NCBI GenBank assembly: GCA_005502925.1
Contig: SCPD01000003.1
Coordinates: forward strand, 327,862 to 391,861
DNA: 64,000 nucleotides
Source: Rhizobiales bacterium Y(2018)
GTDB taxonomy: Bacteria > Pseudomonadota > Alphaproteobacteria > Rhizobiales > Aestuariivirgaceae
Direction: 5' to 3'
Positions 1 through 8,434 of the stretch are shown here, in pieces. Below the pieces are notes generated by a model. That model was not told the DNA's origin, made no database searches, and was given only the letters and a program-made list of their open reading frames with translations. The position numbers were made by a program, and so were the translations under genes. Positions within the stretch are counted from its first letter, which is position 1, and every line of letters starts with the position of its first letter.

Positions 1-798
1 GCCGCGGCGCATCCATTGGACGACCTCTTTTGGCTGGCCGTGACAAAGATCCGATCCGATGCCAAGATTCCCGACGCCCATCAGCTCGGCCGTGCGCGCC
101 ACCATCTCGCAGAACTCGGTGAGCGAACAGCTGCTGCCGTTCTTCAGATGATGCGGATAGAGGCTGAAGCCCAGCATGCCGCCCGAGGCCGCGAGCGCCT
201 TGAGCACGATATCCGATTTGTTACGCACTACCTTGTGCCAGCTCAAGGGATTGGCATGCGTCACCGCGATCGGCCGGCGCGACAGCTCGATCGCTTCGAG
301 CGTCGAGCGCTCGCCCGAATGCGACATGTCGATCACCATGCCGAGCCGGTTCATCTCGGCGATCACCTCCCGCCCCATGCGCGTGATGCCGGCATCCTCG
401 CTTTCGTAACATCCCGAAGCCAGCAGGCTCTGGTTATTGTAAGAGAGCTGCATGAAACGCACGCCGAGCGCATGGCAGATTTCGACGAGGCCTATATCGT
501 CCTCTATCGGTGAACAATTCTGCAGGCCGAAGAAGACGGCGATACGGCCCTCCGCTTTCGCCCGGCGGACATCGGCGCCGGTCTTGCCGTGGAAAACCAG
601 ATCGCCATGGGCCGCGAAGAGCTCGTTCCAGCGGATGATGTTGGCGACGGTTTCCTGGAAGTCCTCATGGTAAGCGATCGTCGTGTGAATGGCATCGACG
701 CCGCCCGCTTTGAGATCGCGGAAGACTGCTTCCGAATATTTGCAGTATTGGAGGCAGTCGATCACGACGCCGCTCAGTTTTTCGGGCCTGTCGGTCAT
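1..798 (-). CDS. Peptidase M19 (membrane dipeptidase-like), 3' end beyond window
   Basis: The frame is open from the ATG at 798 to the window edge (266 residues, no stop), so the C-terminus is missing. It reads as a renal-dipeptidase-like amidohydrolase: LSYNNQSLLASGC (about 118-130), DMSHSG (H160) and THANP (H181) match the conserved core and the two metal-binding histidines. Two other expected metal sites look altered. The N-terminal H-x-D is replaced by IDCLQY (D14), and the bridging Glu region reads FGLQN (Q93). The start codon overlaps the stop of the upstream aldehyde dehydrogenase gene (ATGA), implying translational coupling. Family membership is clear. Dipeptidase activity is doubtful and the substrate is unknown. 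Confidence 0.85.
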   Translation of the reverse strand, partial: MTDRPEKLSGVVIDCLQYCKYSEAVFRDLKAGGVDAIHTTIAYHEDFQETVANIIRWNELFAAHGDLVFHGKTGADVRRAKAEGRIAVFFGLQNCSPIEDDIGLVEICHALGVRFMQLSYNNQSLLASGCYESEDAGITRMGREVIAEMNRLGMVIDMSHSGERSTLEAIELSRRPIAVTHANPLSWHKVVRNKSDIVLKALAASGGMLGFSLYPHHLKNGSSCSLTEFCEMVARTAELMGVGNLGIGSDLCHGQPKEVVQWMRRG

Positions 799-2246
799 GC
801 GGCCCTGCCTGCATTGATATAGCTGGTCTTGACGGCGGTGTAGAATTCGGCGGCGGCGCGCCCCTGCTCGCGCGGCCCGTGCGATGAATGTTTGCGCCCG
901 CCGAAAGGCACATGATAGTCGGTGCCGGCCGTCGGCAGATTGACCATCACGCAGCCGGTCTTGACGTCGCGGCGGAAGGCGCTGGCGCGCGCCAGAGATT
1001 GAGTGATGATGCCGGCGGTCAGTCCATATTCGGTATCGTTGACGATCGCGACGGCATGATCATAGTCCTCCGCCTTGATCACACAGGCGATCGGCACGAA
1101 CATCTCCTCACGGTTGATCTTCATGTCGTTGCTCGTGCCCGTGAACACGGTGGGGCTGAAGTAATAACCCTCGGTGCGCGCATCGACGCGTGTGCCGCCA
1201 CAGCCGAGCTCCGCACCGGCGGTCTTGCCCAGGGCGACGTAACGTTCGGCGGCCGCCAGTTGCGTCGCGTCGGCGAGGGGTCCGATCTGGGTTCCCTCAT
1301 CGAGCGCATGGCCGACCCTCAACGCGGCGGCCGCCGTGACGAAACGTTCGACGAAGGCGTCGTGAATCTTGCGGTCGACGATGATGCGCGACGACGCCGT
1401 GCATTTCTGTCCCGAGCCGAAGAAGGCGCCATTGGCCGCATGGACGACGGCGAGGTCGAGATCGGCGTCACCCATCACCGCGAGCGCATTCTTGGAGCCC
1501 ATTTCGAGCTGCAGCTTGGTGAGGTTAGGGGCGCAGGCGACCGCCACAGCATGTCCGGTCTCGCGCGAGCCGGTGAGCGTGATCGCGTCGATGTCCGGGC
1601 TCGCCACCAAGGCGCTGCCGATCACGGCACCGGAGCCCATTACGAGGTTGAAGGTGCCGGGCGGCAGGTTCTGGCGCGAGATGATCTCGGCCAAGGCCCA
1701 TGCCGATGCCGGCGTCAGATTGGAGGGTTTCCAGATGACCGCATTGCCGTAAGCCAGCGCCGGCGCAATCTTCCAGCTGGCCGTCGCCATGGGAAAGTTC
1801 CAGGGCGAGATCACCGCGACGACGCCGACCGGCTCGCGGCGGACATCGACATCGATGCCGGGCCTGACGCTTTCGGCGTTCTCGCCATATTGGCGATGGC
1901 ATTCGGCGGCATAGAATTCGAAGAACTGTCCGGCCCGATAGACCTCGCCGATGCCTTCGGCGCGCGGCTTGCCTTCCTCGCGCGACAAGAGCTCGCCGAG
2001 TTCGGCCGAGCGCGCGATCAGCTCGCGGCCGATCGCCATAAGCGCCTTGTAACGCTGTTCGATCGGGGTGCGGCCCCAGACTTCAGCGGCACGGCGCGCC
2101 GCGGCTATGGCGTGCGCGAGCTCAACGCCATCGGCTTGCGCATAATGGCCGATCACGTCCGAAAGGTCGGATGGATTGATATTGGCGACCGTCCGGGACG
2201 CCGCCACCCATTCTCCATCGATGAAATTCGCAAAGGCTGACTGCAC
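795..2246 (-). CDS. NAD(P)-dependent aldehyde dehydrogenase, alpha-ketoglutaric semialdehyde dehydrogenase-like
   Basis: A full-length 483-residue ALDH-superfamily enzyme. Visible catalytic features are SPWNFP (N150), IWKPSN (K173), LEMGSKN (general base E248) and GQKCTASSR (nucleophile C282). The C-terminal segment YHVPFGGRK...GPREQGR resembles alpha-ketoglutaric semialdehyde dehydrogenases of pentose and hydroxyproline breakdown, but other semialdehydes are possible. It probably oxidises an aldehyde to an acid in the cytoplasm. It is the first gene of a two-gene unit with the M19 protein (4-bp overlap) and diverges from a LysR gene, its likely regulator. The substrate is inferred only from motifs. 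Confidence 0.92.
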   Translation of the reverse strand: MQSAFANFIDGEWVAASRTVANINPSDLSDVIGHYAQADGVELAHAIAAARRAAEVWGRTPIEQRYKALMAIGRELIARSAELGELLSREEGKPRAEGIGEVYRAGQFFEFYAAECHRQYGENAESVRPGIDVDVRREPVGVVAVISPWNFPMATASWKIAPALAYGNAVIWKPSNLTPASAWALAEIISRQNLPPGTFNLVMGSGAVIGSALVASPDIDAITLTGSRETGHAVAVACAPNLTKLQLEMGSKNALAVMGDADLDLAVVHAANGAFFGSGQKCTASSRIIVDRKIHDAFVERFVTAAAALRVGHALDEGTQIGPLADATQLAAAERYVALGKTAGAELGCGGTRVDARTEGYYFSPTVFTGTSNDMKINREEMFVPIACVIKAEDYDHAVAIVNDTEYGLTAGIITQSLARASAFRRDVKTGCVMVNLPTAGTDYHVPFGGRKHSSHGPREQGRAAAEFYTAVKTSYINAGRAA

Positions 2247-2335
2247 GGCTCAACTCCCGGTAACCCCCTTTGCATGGCCCCTTGCGTTACTTCAGTCAAT
2301 TTGGAATAACTCTACTCTATTTCAAAAAAATCGAA

Positions 2336-3265
2336 ATGAAATTTCCCATGCGATTCTCGGTCGGTACGCTCAAAACCTTCATCGCCGTCGCCGAAATGGG
2401 CAGCATCACGGAGGCCGGCGACAAGCTCGGACGCACGCCGTCGACGATATCGATGACGCTCAAGGCGCTCGAAGCCGATGTCGGCGCCCCCCTCTTCGAG
2501 ACCGACCGCAAGAACCGCCTCTCCAAGGCCGGCACCTTCGTCCTCGCCCAGGCGCGTGAGCTTCTCTCCCATCATGAGCGCTCGGTCGCGGCGATCAAGG
2601 CCTTCGCCGGCAACCAGGCCGGCCGAGTGGATCTCGCTTGCGTCCCCTCGATCGCCACGTCGATCGTTCCAGGGGTTCTGCTGCGCTATCGCGAGAGCCA
2701 TCCCGGCGTCGAGATCAATGTCCGCGATGCCGACTCCCCGTCGGTCGCCGAAGCAGTCGAAAGCGGCAAGGTGGCGCTCGGCGTAGCCAGCCTGCGGCGG
2801 GCGCGGCCCGACCTCCATTTCGAGGCGCTGTTCGAGGAGAAGCTCGGCATCATCTGCCGCGCCGACGATCCCTTGGCGGGGACGAAATCGCCGATCGACT
2901 GGGCGGGCCTGCATAACCGCACGTTCCTCGGCAACGGCATCAGCAGCATGACCGAAACGCCGGAGCTCGCCGGGCTCAATTCGGGGGCGCCCATCGTCGT
3001 CTATAATGTACTCTCGCTGCTGGCGCTGGTGCGCGCCGGCGTCGGCATCACCATCCTGCCGCGCCTCTCCATCGCCGCCTGGCGTGACGGTCTCGCCTTC
3101 GTTCCGCTGCGCGACCGCAAGGCGTCACGGACAGTCGGCCTCATCACCCGGTCCATCGAGCGGCATTCACCGGCGGAAGACGCCTTCGTGACGCAGCTAC
3201 GCCTTACCTTGAAAGATAAGGCCGCCGAGCTCGGCATTCAGATGCTCGGCCGCCCGAAGCGTTGA
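2336..3265 (+). CDS. LysR-family transcriptional regulator
   Basis: About 309 residues. The N-terminal winged helix-turn-helix is evident (TLKTFIAVAEMGSITEAGDK, then RTPSTISMTLKALE), followed by a substrate-binding-like effector domain. The frame extends upstream, but start codons at 2336 (MKFPMRF) and 2348 (MRFSVGTL) put the HTH at its usual distance from the N-terminus. Neither has a clear Shine-Dalgarno sequence. It diverges from the aldehyde dehydrogenase gene with about 90 bp between, the usual arrangement for a LysR activator and its target. Its stop abuts the end of the convergent DUF1989 gene with no spacer. Confidence 0.9.
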   Translation: MKFPMRFSVGTLKTFIAVAEMGSITEAGDKLGRTPSTISMTLKALEADVGAPLFETDRKNRLSKAGTFVLAQARELLSHHERSVAAIKAFAGNQAGRVDLACVPSIATSIVPGVLLRYRESHPGVEINVRDADSPSVAEAVESGKVALGVASLRRARPDLHFEALFEEKLGIICRADDPLAGTKSPIDWAGLHNRTFLGNGISSMTETPELAGLNSGAPIVVYNVLSLLALVRAGVGITILPRLSIAAWRDGLAFVPLRDRKASRTVGLITRSIERHSPAEDAFVTQLRLTLKDKAAELGIQMLGRPKR

Positions 3266-3871
3266 TCAGCGCCTGACCTCGATGACGAAATCACGCGGGC
3301 TGCCGTCGCCGCCATTGGTCGGATAACAGTCATCCGGGCAGGCGGAAACGATGATGATCGCGTCGACGCGCATCCCGAGCGTGACACGGCCATCGGGGAG
3401 ATAAGGCGGGCGGGAATATTCGATTGAGCCGTCGGGCTTGACCGCGGCGCGCATGAACAGGTTCCACGGCGACGGCACGAAGGGAATGGCAAGCCCCGCC
3501 TCCTTCACGCCGGTCCAGAAATTGCCGGCACAGCTCGGATGGCCATCGGGCCTGCCGAAGCGCCGGTACATTTCGGGATTGCAAGGCGCGATCAGCGTGT
3601 CATGCAGTCCGCCCGTCGTGTCGGCGACATAATCGAAGACCGGCTCGTAACGATCGCTGACCAGCACATCGCCCGGCGTGAAATAGATCTTGTTCAGCAC
3701 CTCACGGCAATGCTCAAGCGAGAGATATTGCTGCGGCGATGATTTCGGCAGGCACCAGAAATCGACGACCTGGGTGCCGCTCACATTGACGACGGTGACC
3801 TCATCGCCGGCGCGGACGGGGACTTGCGCCCCCTTCCCCGCCAGCACGGTGACTTTTTCCACGTTGCTCAT
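3266..3871 (-). CDS. Urea carboxylase-associated family protein (DUF1989)
   Basis: 201 residues of the DUF1989 / urea-carboxylase-associated family. Recognisable stretches are VNVSGTQVVDFWCL near residue 30, LSLEHCREVLNKIYFTPGD, and a Cys-rich core with APCNPEMY and GHPSCAGNFW. Relatives accompany urea, allophanate, guanidine or amino-acid-derived amide utilisation genes, but their reaction is poorly defined. It is the last gene of the operon descending from the GntR gene at 10829, 30 bp after the nitrilase-family gene. It probably acts on an N-containing intermediate of that pathway (inference). It ends exactly where the convergent LysR gene ends. Confidence 0.85.
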   Translation of the reverse strand: MSNVEKVTVLAGKGAQVPVRAGDEVTVVNVSGTQVVDFWCLPKSSPQQYLSLEHCREVLNKIYFTPGDVLVSDRYEPVFDYVADTTGGLHDTLIAPCNPEMYRRFGRPDGHPSCAGNFWTGVKEAGLAIPFVPSPWNLFMRAAVKPDGSIEYSRPPYLPDGRVTLGMRVDAIIIVSACPDDCYPTNGGDGSPRDFVIEVRR

Positions 3872-3901
3872 CCGCGCCTTCTACACGCGCGCGCCCTGAC
3901 A

Positions 3902-4729
3902 TTACAAGCCGGCGGCCAGACGGATGCTGCGGTGCCTGGCGAGCGGAATGAGGTTGCGCGCCCGTTCGATCGCTTCCGGCTCGAGCGTCGCCTCGACGAG
4001 ACCGTCGCCGCTGCCACGCCGCGCCACCACCGTGCCCCACGGCTCGACGATAAGCGAATGGCCGTAATTGTGATAGGTCTTGCCATCCTCGACATAGGCC
4101 CCCTCCTGGCCGGGCGCCAGGACGTAGCATTGCGTCTCGATGGCGCGCGCCTTGAGCAGCGCCTCCCAATGTTCCTTGCCGGTCTGCAAGGTGAAGGCGG
4201 CGGGTGCCGCGATGACCTTGGCGCCCCGGTCGACGAGTGCGCGGAACAATTCCGGGAAGCGCAGGTCGTAGCAAATGGTGCAGCCGACAGTGACGCCGTC
4301 GAGATCATAAGTGACGATGTCGGTGCCCGCCTCATAGAGCCAGCGCTCGTCATAGACGGTGCCGTCGGGCGCCGTGATCGAGAACATATGGATCTTGCGG
4401 TAACGGGCAACCTCCTTGCCCGAACGGTCGAAGACGATGGTGGTGTTATGCACCTTGTTGCCGGCCTGCTCATTGAGCGAACCGCCATGGATGAACACCT
4501 TGTGGCGCGCCGCCTTCTCCTTCAGCATCTGATAGGAGTCGCCACCCGGACACGCCTCGGCCGACGCCCGCTGCTCGTCGCGCGTGCCGCCGAAGAAGGT
4601 GAAGCTCTCCGGCAACATGATGAGATCCGGCGCCTTGACCTCACAAGCTCTGTCGATGAGATCGGCGGCCTTACGCAGATTGGCGGCCTTGTCGGTCCCC
4701 ACATTCATCTGAATGACTACGGCTTTCAT
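3902..4729 (-). CDS. Carbon-nitrogen hydrolase (nitrilase superfamily, Nit/omega-amidase-like)
   Basis: 275 residues with the complete Glu-Lys-Cys triad of the nitrilase superfamily: LPES (E41), YRKIHMF (K112) and TICYDLRFPE (C153). Length and the CYDLRFPE signature fit the Nit1/Nit2 branch, which hydrolyses amides such as deaminated glutathione or alpha-keto-acid amides, rather than true nitrilases. It is cytoplasmic with no signal peptide. It lies 23 bp after the HpcH-type aldolase gene and 30 bp before the DUF1989 gene in the long operon, so an amide intermediate in that catabolic route is the likely substrate. The exact substrate cannot be read from the sequence. Confidence 0.92.
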   Translation of the reverse strand: MKAVVIQMNVGTDKAANLRKAADLIDRACEVKAPDLIMLPESFTFFGGTRDEQRASAEACPGGDSYQMLKEKAARHKVFIHGGSLNEQAGNKVHNTTIVFDRSGKEVARYRKIHMFSITAPDGTVYDERWLYEAGTDIVTYDLDGVTVGCTICYDLRFPELFRALVDRGAKVIAAPAAFTLQTGKEHWEALLKARAIETQCYVLAPGQEGAYVEDGKTYHNYGHSLIVEPWGTVVARRGSGDGLVEATLEPEAIERARNLIPLARHRSIRLAAGL

Positions 4730-4752
4730 GATGATCTTCCCTGTTCTCTTGT

Positions 4753-5517
4753 TCAGTTCCGTCCGGCGGCGACCGCCTGAAAATCCTTGAGCGCGCTGGC
4801 GAGTCCCGCCTGCAAGGCGCCCACCTCCTCGCTGATGACGATCATGCCCGCCTCGCGCGCGATGGCGTCGCGCTGCTCGGCGAGGCTCCAGGCCGGCATG
4901 ATCCAGGGCTTGCCGGCGGCCTTCGCCGCGTCAATGACGCGTTTGAGATCGGCCTTGTCCGCATCCATATTGCAATAGGCGCCACGGCCGCGGCTCAAAG
5001 AGAGGTCGGTCGGCCCCATAAAGACACCATCGACGGTCGAAAGCGCCAGGATGGCCTCGATATCGGCCAGGGCTTCCGCCGTCTCGACCATCGGATAGCA
5101 GCGCACCCGCTCATTCTCGGCCTCGTAATAGGCTTGCGTACCGCCCAGATAGCCGGAGGTGCGCGTGCCGGCGAAGCTGCGCGTGCCGAGCGGGGGATAT
5201 TTCGCCGCCGCCGTGACCTGGCGGGCATGGTCGAGTGAGCCGATGTGGGGAATGATCACACCGTCACAGCCCATATCGAGCATCTGCTGGATCGCGGTTC
5301 CATCTGGAGCCGCGACCTTGGCATAGATCTTGAGCCCCAGCGCCTTGGCGAAAGCGACGAGCCGGTCGGTGCGCTCGAGATCGAACAACCCATGCTCGAC
5401 ATCGAGGACAAATTGCCGGTAGCCGATGTCACGGGCGATCTCGAGAAACATGTGGTTCGGCGTCGACATCCAGACGGCGGCCAGTTCGGCAGGCAGTTTA
5501 TCGGTCATCACACTCAC
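4753..5517 (-). CDS. HpcH/HpaI-family aldolase
   Basis: 254 residues of the HpcH/HpaI (2-dehydro-3-deoxyglucarate aldolase-like) TIM-barrel family, class II aldolases that cleave 2-oxo-4-hydroxy acids to pyruvate plus an aldehyde. Visible are DVEHG (catalytic H42), YPMVET (metal ligand E145) and GPTDLS (metal ligand D171). The start codon overlaps the stop of the ABC ATPase gene by 4 bp, so it is translationally coupled to the importer. A paralogue sits at 16603-17307. It probably performs the C-C cleavage step for the imported compound; which sugar acid or aromatic-derived acid is unknown. Confidence 0.92.
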   Translation of the reverse strand: MSVMTDKLPAELAAVWMSTPNHMFLEIARDIGYRQFVLDVEHGLFDLERTDRLVAFAKALGLKIYAKVAAPDGTAIQQMLDMGCDGVIIPHIGSLDHARQVTAAAKYPPLGTRSFAGTRTSGYLGGTQAYYEAENERVRCYPMVETAEALADIEAILALSTVDGVFMGPTDLSLSRGRGAYCNMDADKADLKRVIDAAKAAGKPWIMPAWSLAEQRDAIAREAGMIVISEEVGALQAGLASALKDFQAVAAGRN

Positions 5518-6587
5518 TCGGTCAGGATACGGATATCGGATTTGTGCACGGAGAGCCGGACACGTGCGCCCGGCTGAAGGACGTCGCGCCCGGCACCTGC
5601 GGAATTCTGGCTGCGCAGCACCACGCGCTGGCCTTCGGCGAGATTGAGGATGTAGCGGAGATCGGTGCCGATATAGATCGTGTCCGCGACCACTGCGTCG
5701 AGACCGAGCCGGTCGGCGTGTTCCTCGCCCTCGTGGAACTTCACCGCCTCGGGACGGAAGGCGAGGACGGCTTTGTCGGCGCTGACGCCCGCAGGCAAGG
5801 GGAAGGCCAGCCTTCCCGCCTCGATGAAGTTCATCTCGCCGATGAAATCGGCGCCGAACCTCGTGCTCGGCCGCTCATAGATATCGACCGGGCTTCCCAC
5901 TTGCAGCACGCGCCCCCTGTTCATGACCGCGATGCGGTCCGACATGGTGAGCGCCTCTTCCTGGTCATGGGTCACGAAGATGAAAGTGATGCCGAGCTGG
6001 CGCTGCATGTTCTTGATCTCGAGCTGCATCTCCTTGCGCAATTTGAGATCGAGCGCGCCGAAGGGTTCATCGAGGAGCAGCACCGCCGGCCGGTTGACCA
6101 GTGCGCGGGCGATGCCGACGCGCTGCTGCTGGCCGCCCGACAGTTCGGACGGGCGCCTGCCGCCCATCTCCGACATGCGTACCAGCTCGAGCGCCTCGCC
6201 GGCACGGCGGCGAATCTCGTCGCGCGCCACGCCTTTGACCTTGAGCCCGAAGGCGACATTGTCGAAGACCGACATCTGCGGGAACAGCGCATAGCTCTGG
6301 AACACGGTATTCACCGGGCGAAGATGCGCCGGCACGCCGGCCAGCGGCTGTCCCTGGATGAAGATCTGGCCCAAGGTCGGCTGCTCGAAACCGGCAATCA
6401 TGCGCAAGGTCGTCGTCTTGCCGCAGCCCGAAGGTCCGAGAAGGGTGAAGAACTCACCGCGCCTGATGTCGAGATTGACATCGCGCACCGCGAAGATCTT
6501 ACCCTCGTCCCCTGCAGCTTCCTTCCGGGCGCGCGTCTCGAAGGACTTCTCGACATCCTTTAAGGCGACAGCGACTTCGCTGGTCAT
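5514..6587 (-). CDS. Spermidine/putrescine-type ABC transporter, ATP-binding protein (PotA-like)
   Basis: 357 residues. The ATG at 6587 (MTSEVAVALKDVEKSF) is chosen because the frame upstream lies antisense to the RraA-like gene and has no homology. The motifs are Walker A GPSGCGKTT (residues 51-59), the signature LSGGQQQRVGIARAL, Walker B LLLDEPFGALD and H-loop VTHDQEEAL, followed by a C-terminal TOBE-like domain of about 100 residues, as in PotA/FbpC proteins. With permeases at 8435-10149 and the binding protein at 7341-8405 it makes a complete importer. It is 10 bp downstream of the RraA-like gene. The ligand is unknown; polyamine-type ABC families also carry amino-acid derivatives. Confidence 0.95.
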   Translation of the reverse strand: MTSEVAVALKDVEKSFETRARKEAAGDEGKIFAVRDVNLDIRRGEFFTLLGPSGCGKTTTLRMIAGFEQPTLGQIFIQGQPLAGVPAHLRPVNTVFQSYALFPQMSVFDNVAFGLKVKGVARDEIRRRAGEALELVRMSEMGGRRPSELSGGQQQRVGIARALVNRPAVLLLDEPFGALDLKLRKEMQLEIKNMQRQLGITFIFVTHDQEEALTMSDRIAVMNRGRVLQVGSPVDIYERPSTRFGADFIGEMNFIEAGRLAFPLPAGVSADKAVLAFRPEAVKFHEGEEHADRLGLDAVVADTIYIGTDLRYILNLAEGQRVVLRSQNSAGAGRDVLQPGARVRLSVHKSDIRILTE

Positions 6588-6597
6588 CGCTCGCGCC

Positions 6598-7266
6598 TCA
6601 GTGCGAAGCGGTATGGGCGGAGATGAGCGCGTCGATGGCGGAGAGTTCCGACGGGAGCTTTCCGGCATTGAGCTGGTCGCGATATTGCGCATCACCTTCC
6701 TCCTCGGCAGCAAACAGGTCATAGAGCTTCTCGGCCAGCGCCGGATTGAGAATGGCCACGCCATTGTCATCGGCGCAGACGAGATCGCCCGGCTGCACCA
6801 CGACGCCGCCGCACTGGATCGGCTGGTTGATCGAGCCTTGGGAGCCGGCGAGCTGGGTGGTGAGCGGGGTAAACCCCTTGCTGAAGACCGGCATCGGGCA
6901 TTCGCGGATGAACTGGATATCGGTGGCGAGGCCATCGAGGATCACACCGGCGCAACCGCGTAAGTGCGCCGCGAGCGTCATCATCTCACCCCAGCAGGCA
7001 TACCGCATGTCGCCGCCGCGATCGATGACCAGCACATCGCCCGGCTGCAGCAGATCGATGACCTTGTGGACGATTGCCGAGTCACGCCCAAGGCACTGGA
7101 CGGTGATCGCCGTACCGACGAAGGAGATGCCGCCCCGGGCCGGCTTGAGGGCGGAACTGATGATGCCGCTCTCGATGTGATGGCCCATCGCGGCAGGCGT
7201 GATGGTTTTGTATTTCTGCAGAAGCTCGGGCTTGATCGAAGCCGGGCGCGGATTGATCGCCAGCAT
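6598..7266 (-). CDS. RraA-like family protein (HMG/CHA aldolase fold)
   Basis: 222 residues of the RraA-like fold, which covers 4-hydroxy-4-methyl-2-oxoglutarate and 4-carboxy-4-hydroxy-2-oxoadipate aldolases and the RNase E regulator RraA. The active-site region reads GGDMRYACWGEMM (83-96), then CAGVILDGLATD (105-116). Characterised aldolases carry Asp-x20-Arg-Asp; here the same spacing gives E94-x20-T115-D116, so the Asp is conservatively changed and the Arg is lost. The operon context points to a metabolic role rather than RNase E control. It sits between the binding-protein and ATPase genes; the 74-bp gap upstream contains a strong hairpin. Family is confident, activity is not. Confidence 0.88.
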   Translation of the reverse strand: MLAINPRPASIKPELLQKYKTITPAAMGHHIESGIISSALKPARGGISFVGTAITVQCLGRDSAIVHKVIDLLQPGDVLVIDRGGDMRYACWGEMMTLAAHLRGCAGVILDGLATDIQFIRECPMPVFSKGFTPLTTQLAGSQGSINQPIQCGGVVVQPGDLVCADDNGVAILNPALAEKLYDLFAAEEEGDAQYRDQLNAGKLPSELSAIDALISAHTASH

Positions 7267-7300
7267 TTACATCTCCACTAAATTCAAGTCGGCATGAGGG

Positions 7301-7333
7301 GCGTTCCCGGCCACTCGACGCAGCCGGGAACGC
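7301..7333. repeat. Perfect 11-bp stem hairpin after the binding-protein gene
   Basis: GCGTTCCCGGC (7301-7311) pairs perfectly with GCCGGGAACGC (7323-7333) across an 11-nt loop. It starts 8 nt after the stop of the binding-protein gene (transcription runs right to left) and lies before the RraA-like gene. There is no T-run, so it is more likely an mRNA 3'-stabilising or partial-attenuation element than a full terminator. Confidence 0.75.
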
Positions 7334-7340
7334 GGATCGG

Positions 7341-8405
7341 TCACTGGGCCGTTTTCACTTTGGTCCAGCCATCCTGGTAGAATTTCATCGCATCGCCGGC
7401 ATCGAGGATGAAATCGGCTTTGGCGACCTGCTCCTTGGGCAGGAAGATCGCCGGATTGTTGGCGATCTCCGGCGGCAGCAACTCGCGCGACTTGCCGACG
7501 CAGGTGGCGATCTTGGACAGCTTCGTCACCTTGGCGGCAACTTCGGGCTTCAGGAGATAGTTGATGAAGATATAGGCGTTGTCGCGATTGGCAGCGCCCT
7601 TCGCCACCGAGAAGCCGTCGACCCACATGGTGCCGCCTTCTTGCGGAAGCACGTAACGGACCTTGGGGTTCTCCGCCATCACCTGGATGACCGTACCGCT
7701 CCAGGCCTCGACAAGGCAGGCCTCGCCGGACGACACCAGCTCGGCGAAGTTGGTGCTGTTATAACCGGCGAGCAAAGGCTTCTGGGCGATGAGCGACTCC
7801 GTCGCCTTGGCGATCTCCGCCTCGTTGGTGGAGCTGGCACGGAAGCCGTTCACCTGAAGGCCGGCAATATAGGCCGCGAGCATGTTGTCGAGCATATAGA
7901 TGCGGCCCTTATACTTCTCGTCCCAGAGCGCTTTCCAGCTCGTCACCTCCTCCTTCACGCAGTCGGTGTTGTAGGCGAGGCCGGTCGAGCCGCTGAGATA
8001 GGGGATCTGATATTTATTGCCCGGATCGTAGGAGACATTGCGGAACTCCTCCGAGATGTTGCCGATATTAGCGATCTTGCCGTGTTCGAGCTCTTCGATG
8101 AGACCTTTCTTGGCGAGGATCTGGACCGCATATTGGGAGGGGTTGACGATGTCATAACCGGTAGCGCCGGCTTCGAGCTTCGCCATCATCGTTTCATTGC
8201 TGTCGAATGTGTCGAAGGTGACCGTAATGCCGGTCTCCTTTTCGAAGTCATCGACGATCTCCTGCGGCAGTTCGCCCGACCAGGCATAGACGTGAAGCTC
8301 GCCGGCCGCAAAAGCAGGCCCGCTCACCGCGAGGCCGAACGCCAACCCAAATGCCACGGCGCCCAGCAGCACGCTCCTTCTACCCCAAGACACGAAACTC
8401 GACAT
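7341..8405 (-). CDS. ABC transporter periplasmic binding protein (PotD/SBP family 1-like)
   Basis: 354 residues. The ATG at 8405 is preceded by a clear ribosome-binding site (CAGGGAGGAC, 5 nt spacing). The N-terminus carries a signal peptide with a twin-arginine-like GRRSVLLG (residues 8-15), a hydrophobic core and probable cleavage after AFA. The mature part (GELHVYAWSGELPQEIVDDFEKETGITV) is typical of polyamine/iron-type binding proteins. It delivers a ligand in the periplasm to the permease pair encoded just upstream. The ligand is unknown. A perfect hairpin follows its stop codon. Confidence 0.94.
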   Translation of the reverse strand: MSSFVSWGRRSVLLGAVAFGLAFGLAVSGPAFAAGELHVYAWSGELPQEIVDDFEKETGITVTFDTFDSNETMMAKLEAGATGYDIVNPSQYAVQILAKKGLIEELEHGKIANIGNISEEFRNVSYDPGNKYQIPYLSGSTGLAYNTDCVKEEVTSWKALWDEKYKGRIYMLDNMLAAYIAGLQVNGFRASSTNEAEIAKATESLIAQKPLLAGYNSTNFAELVSSGEACLVEAWSGTVIQVMAENPKVRYVLPQEGGTMWVDGFSVAKGAANRDNAYIFINYLLKPEVAAKVTKLSKIATCVGKSRELLPPEIANNPAIFLPKEQVAKADFILDAGDAMKFYQDGWTKVKTAQ

Positions 8406-8434
8406 GCGTAGTCCTCCCTGTTGCTTTTTGGAAC

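Noticed and set aside
888..2240. Long open frame (450 codons) on the plus strand opposite the aldehyde dehydrogenase gene
   Set aside because: The translation is Arg/Gly/Asp-rich with no recognisable motif. It mirrors the codon bias of the real antisense gene, which has complete catalytic motifs.
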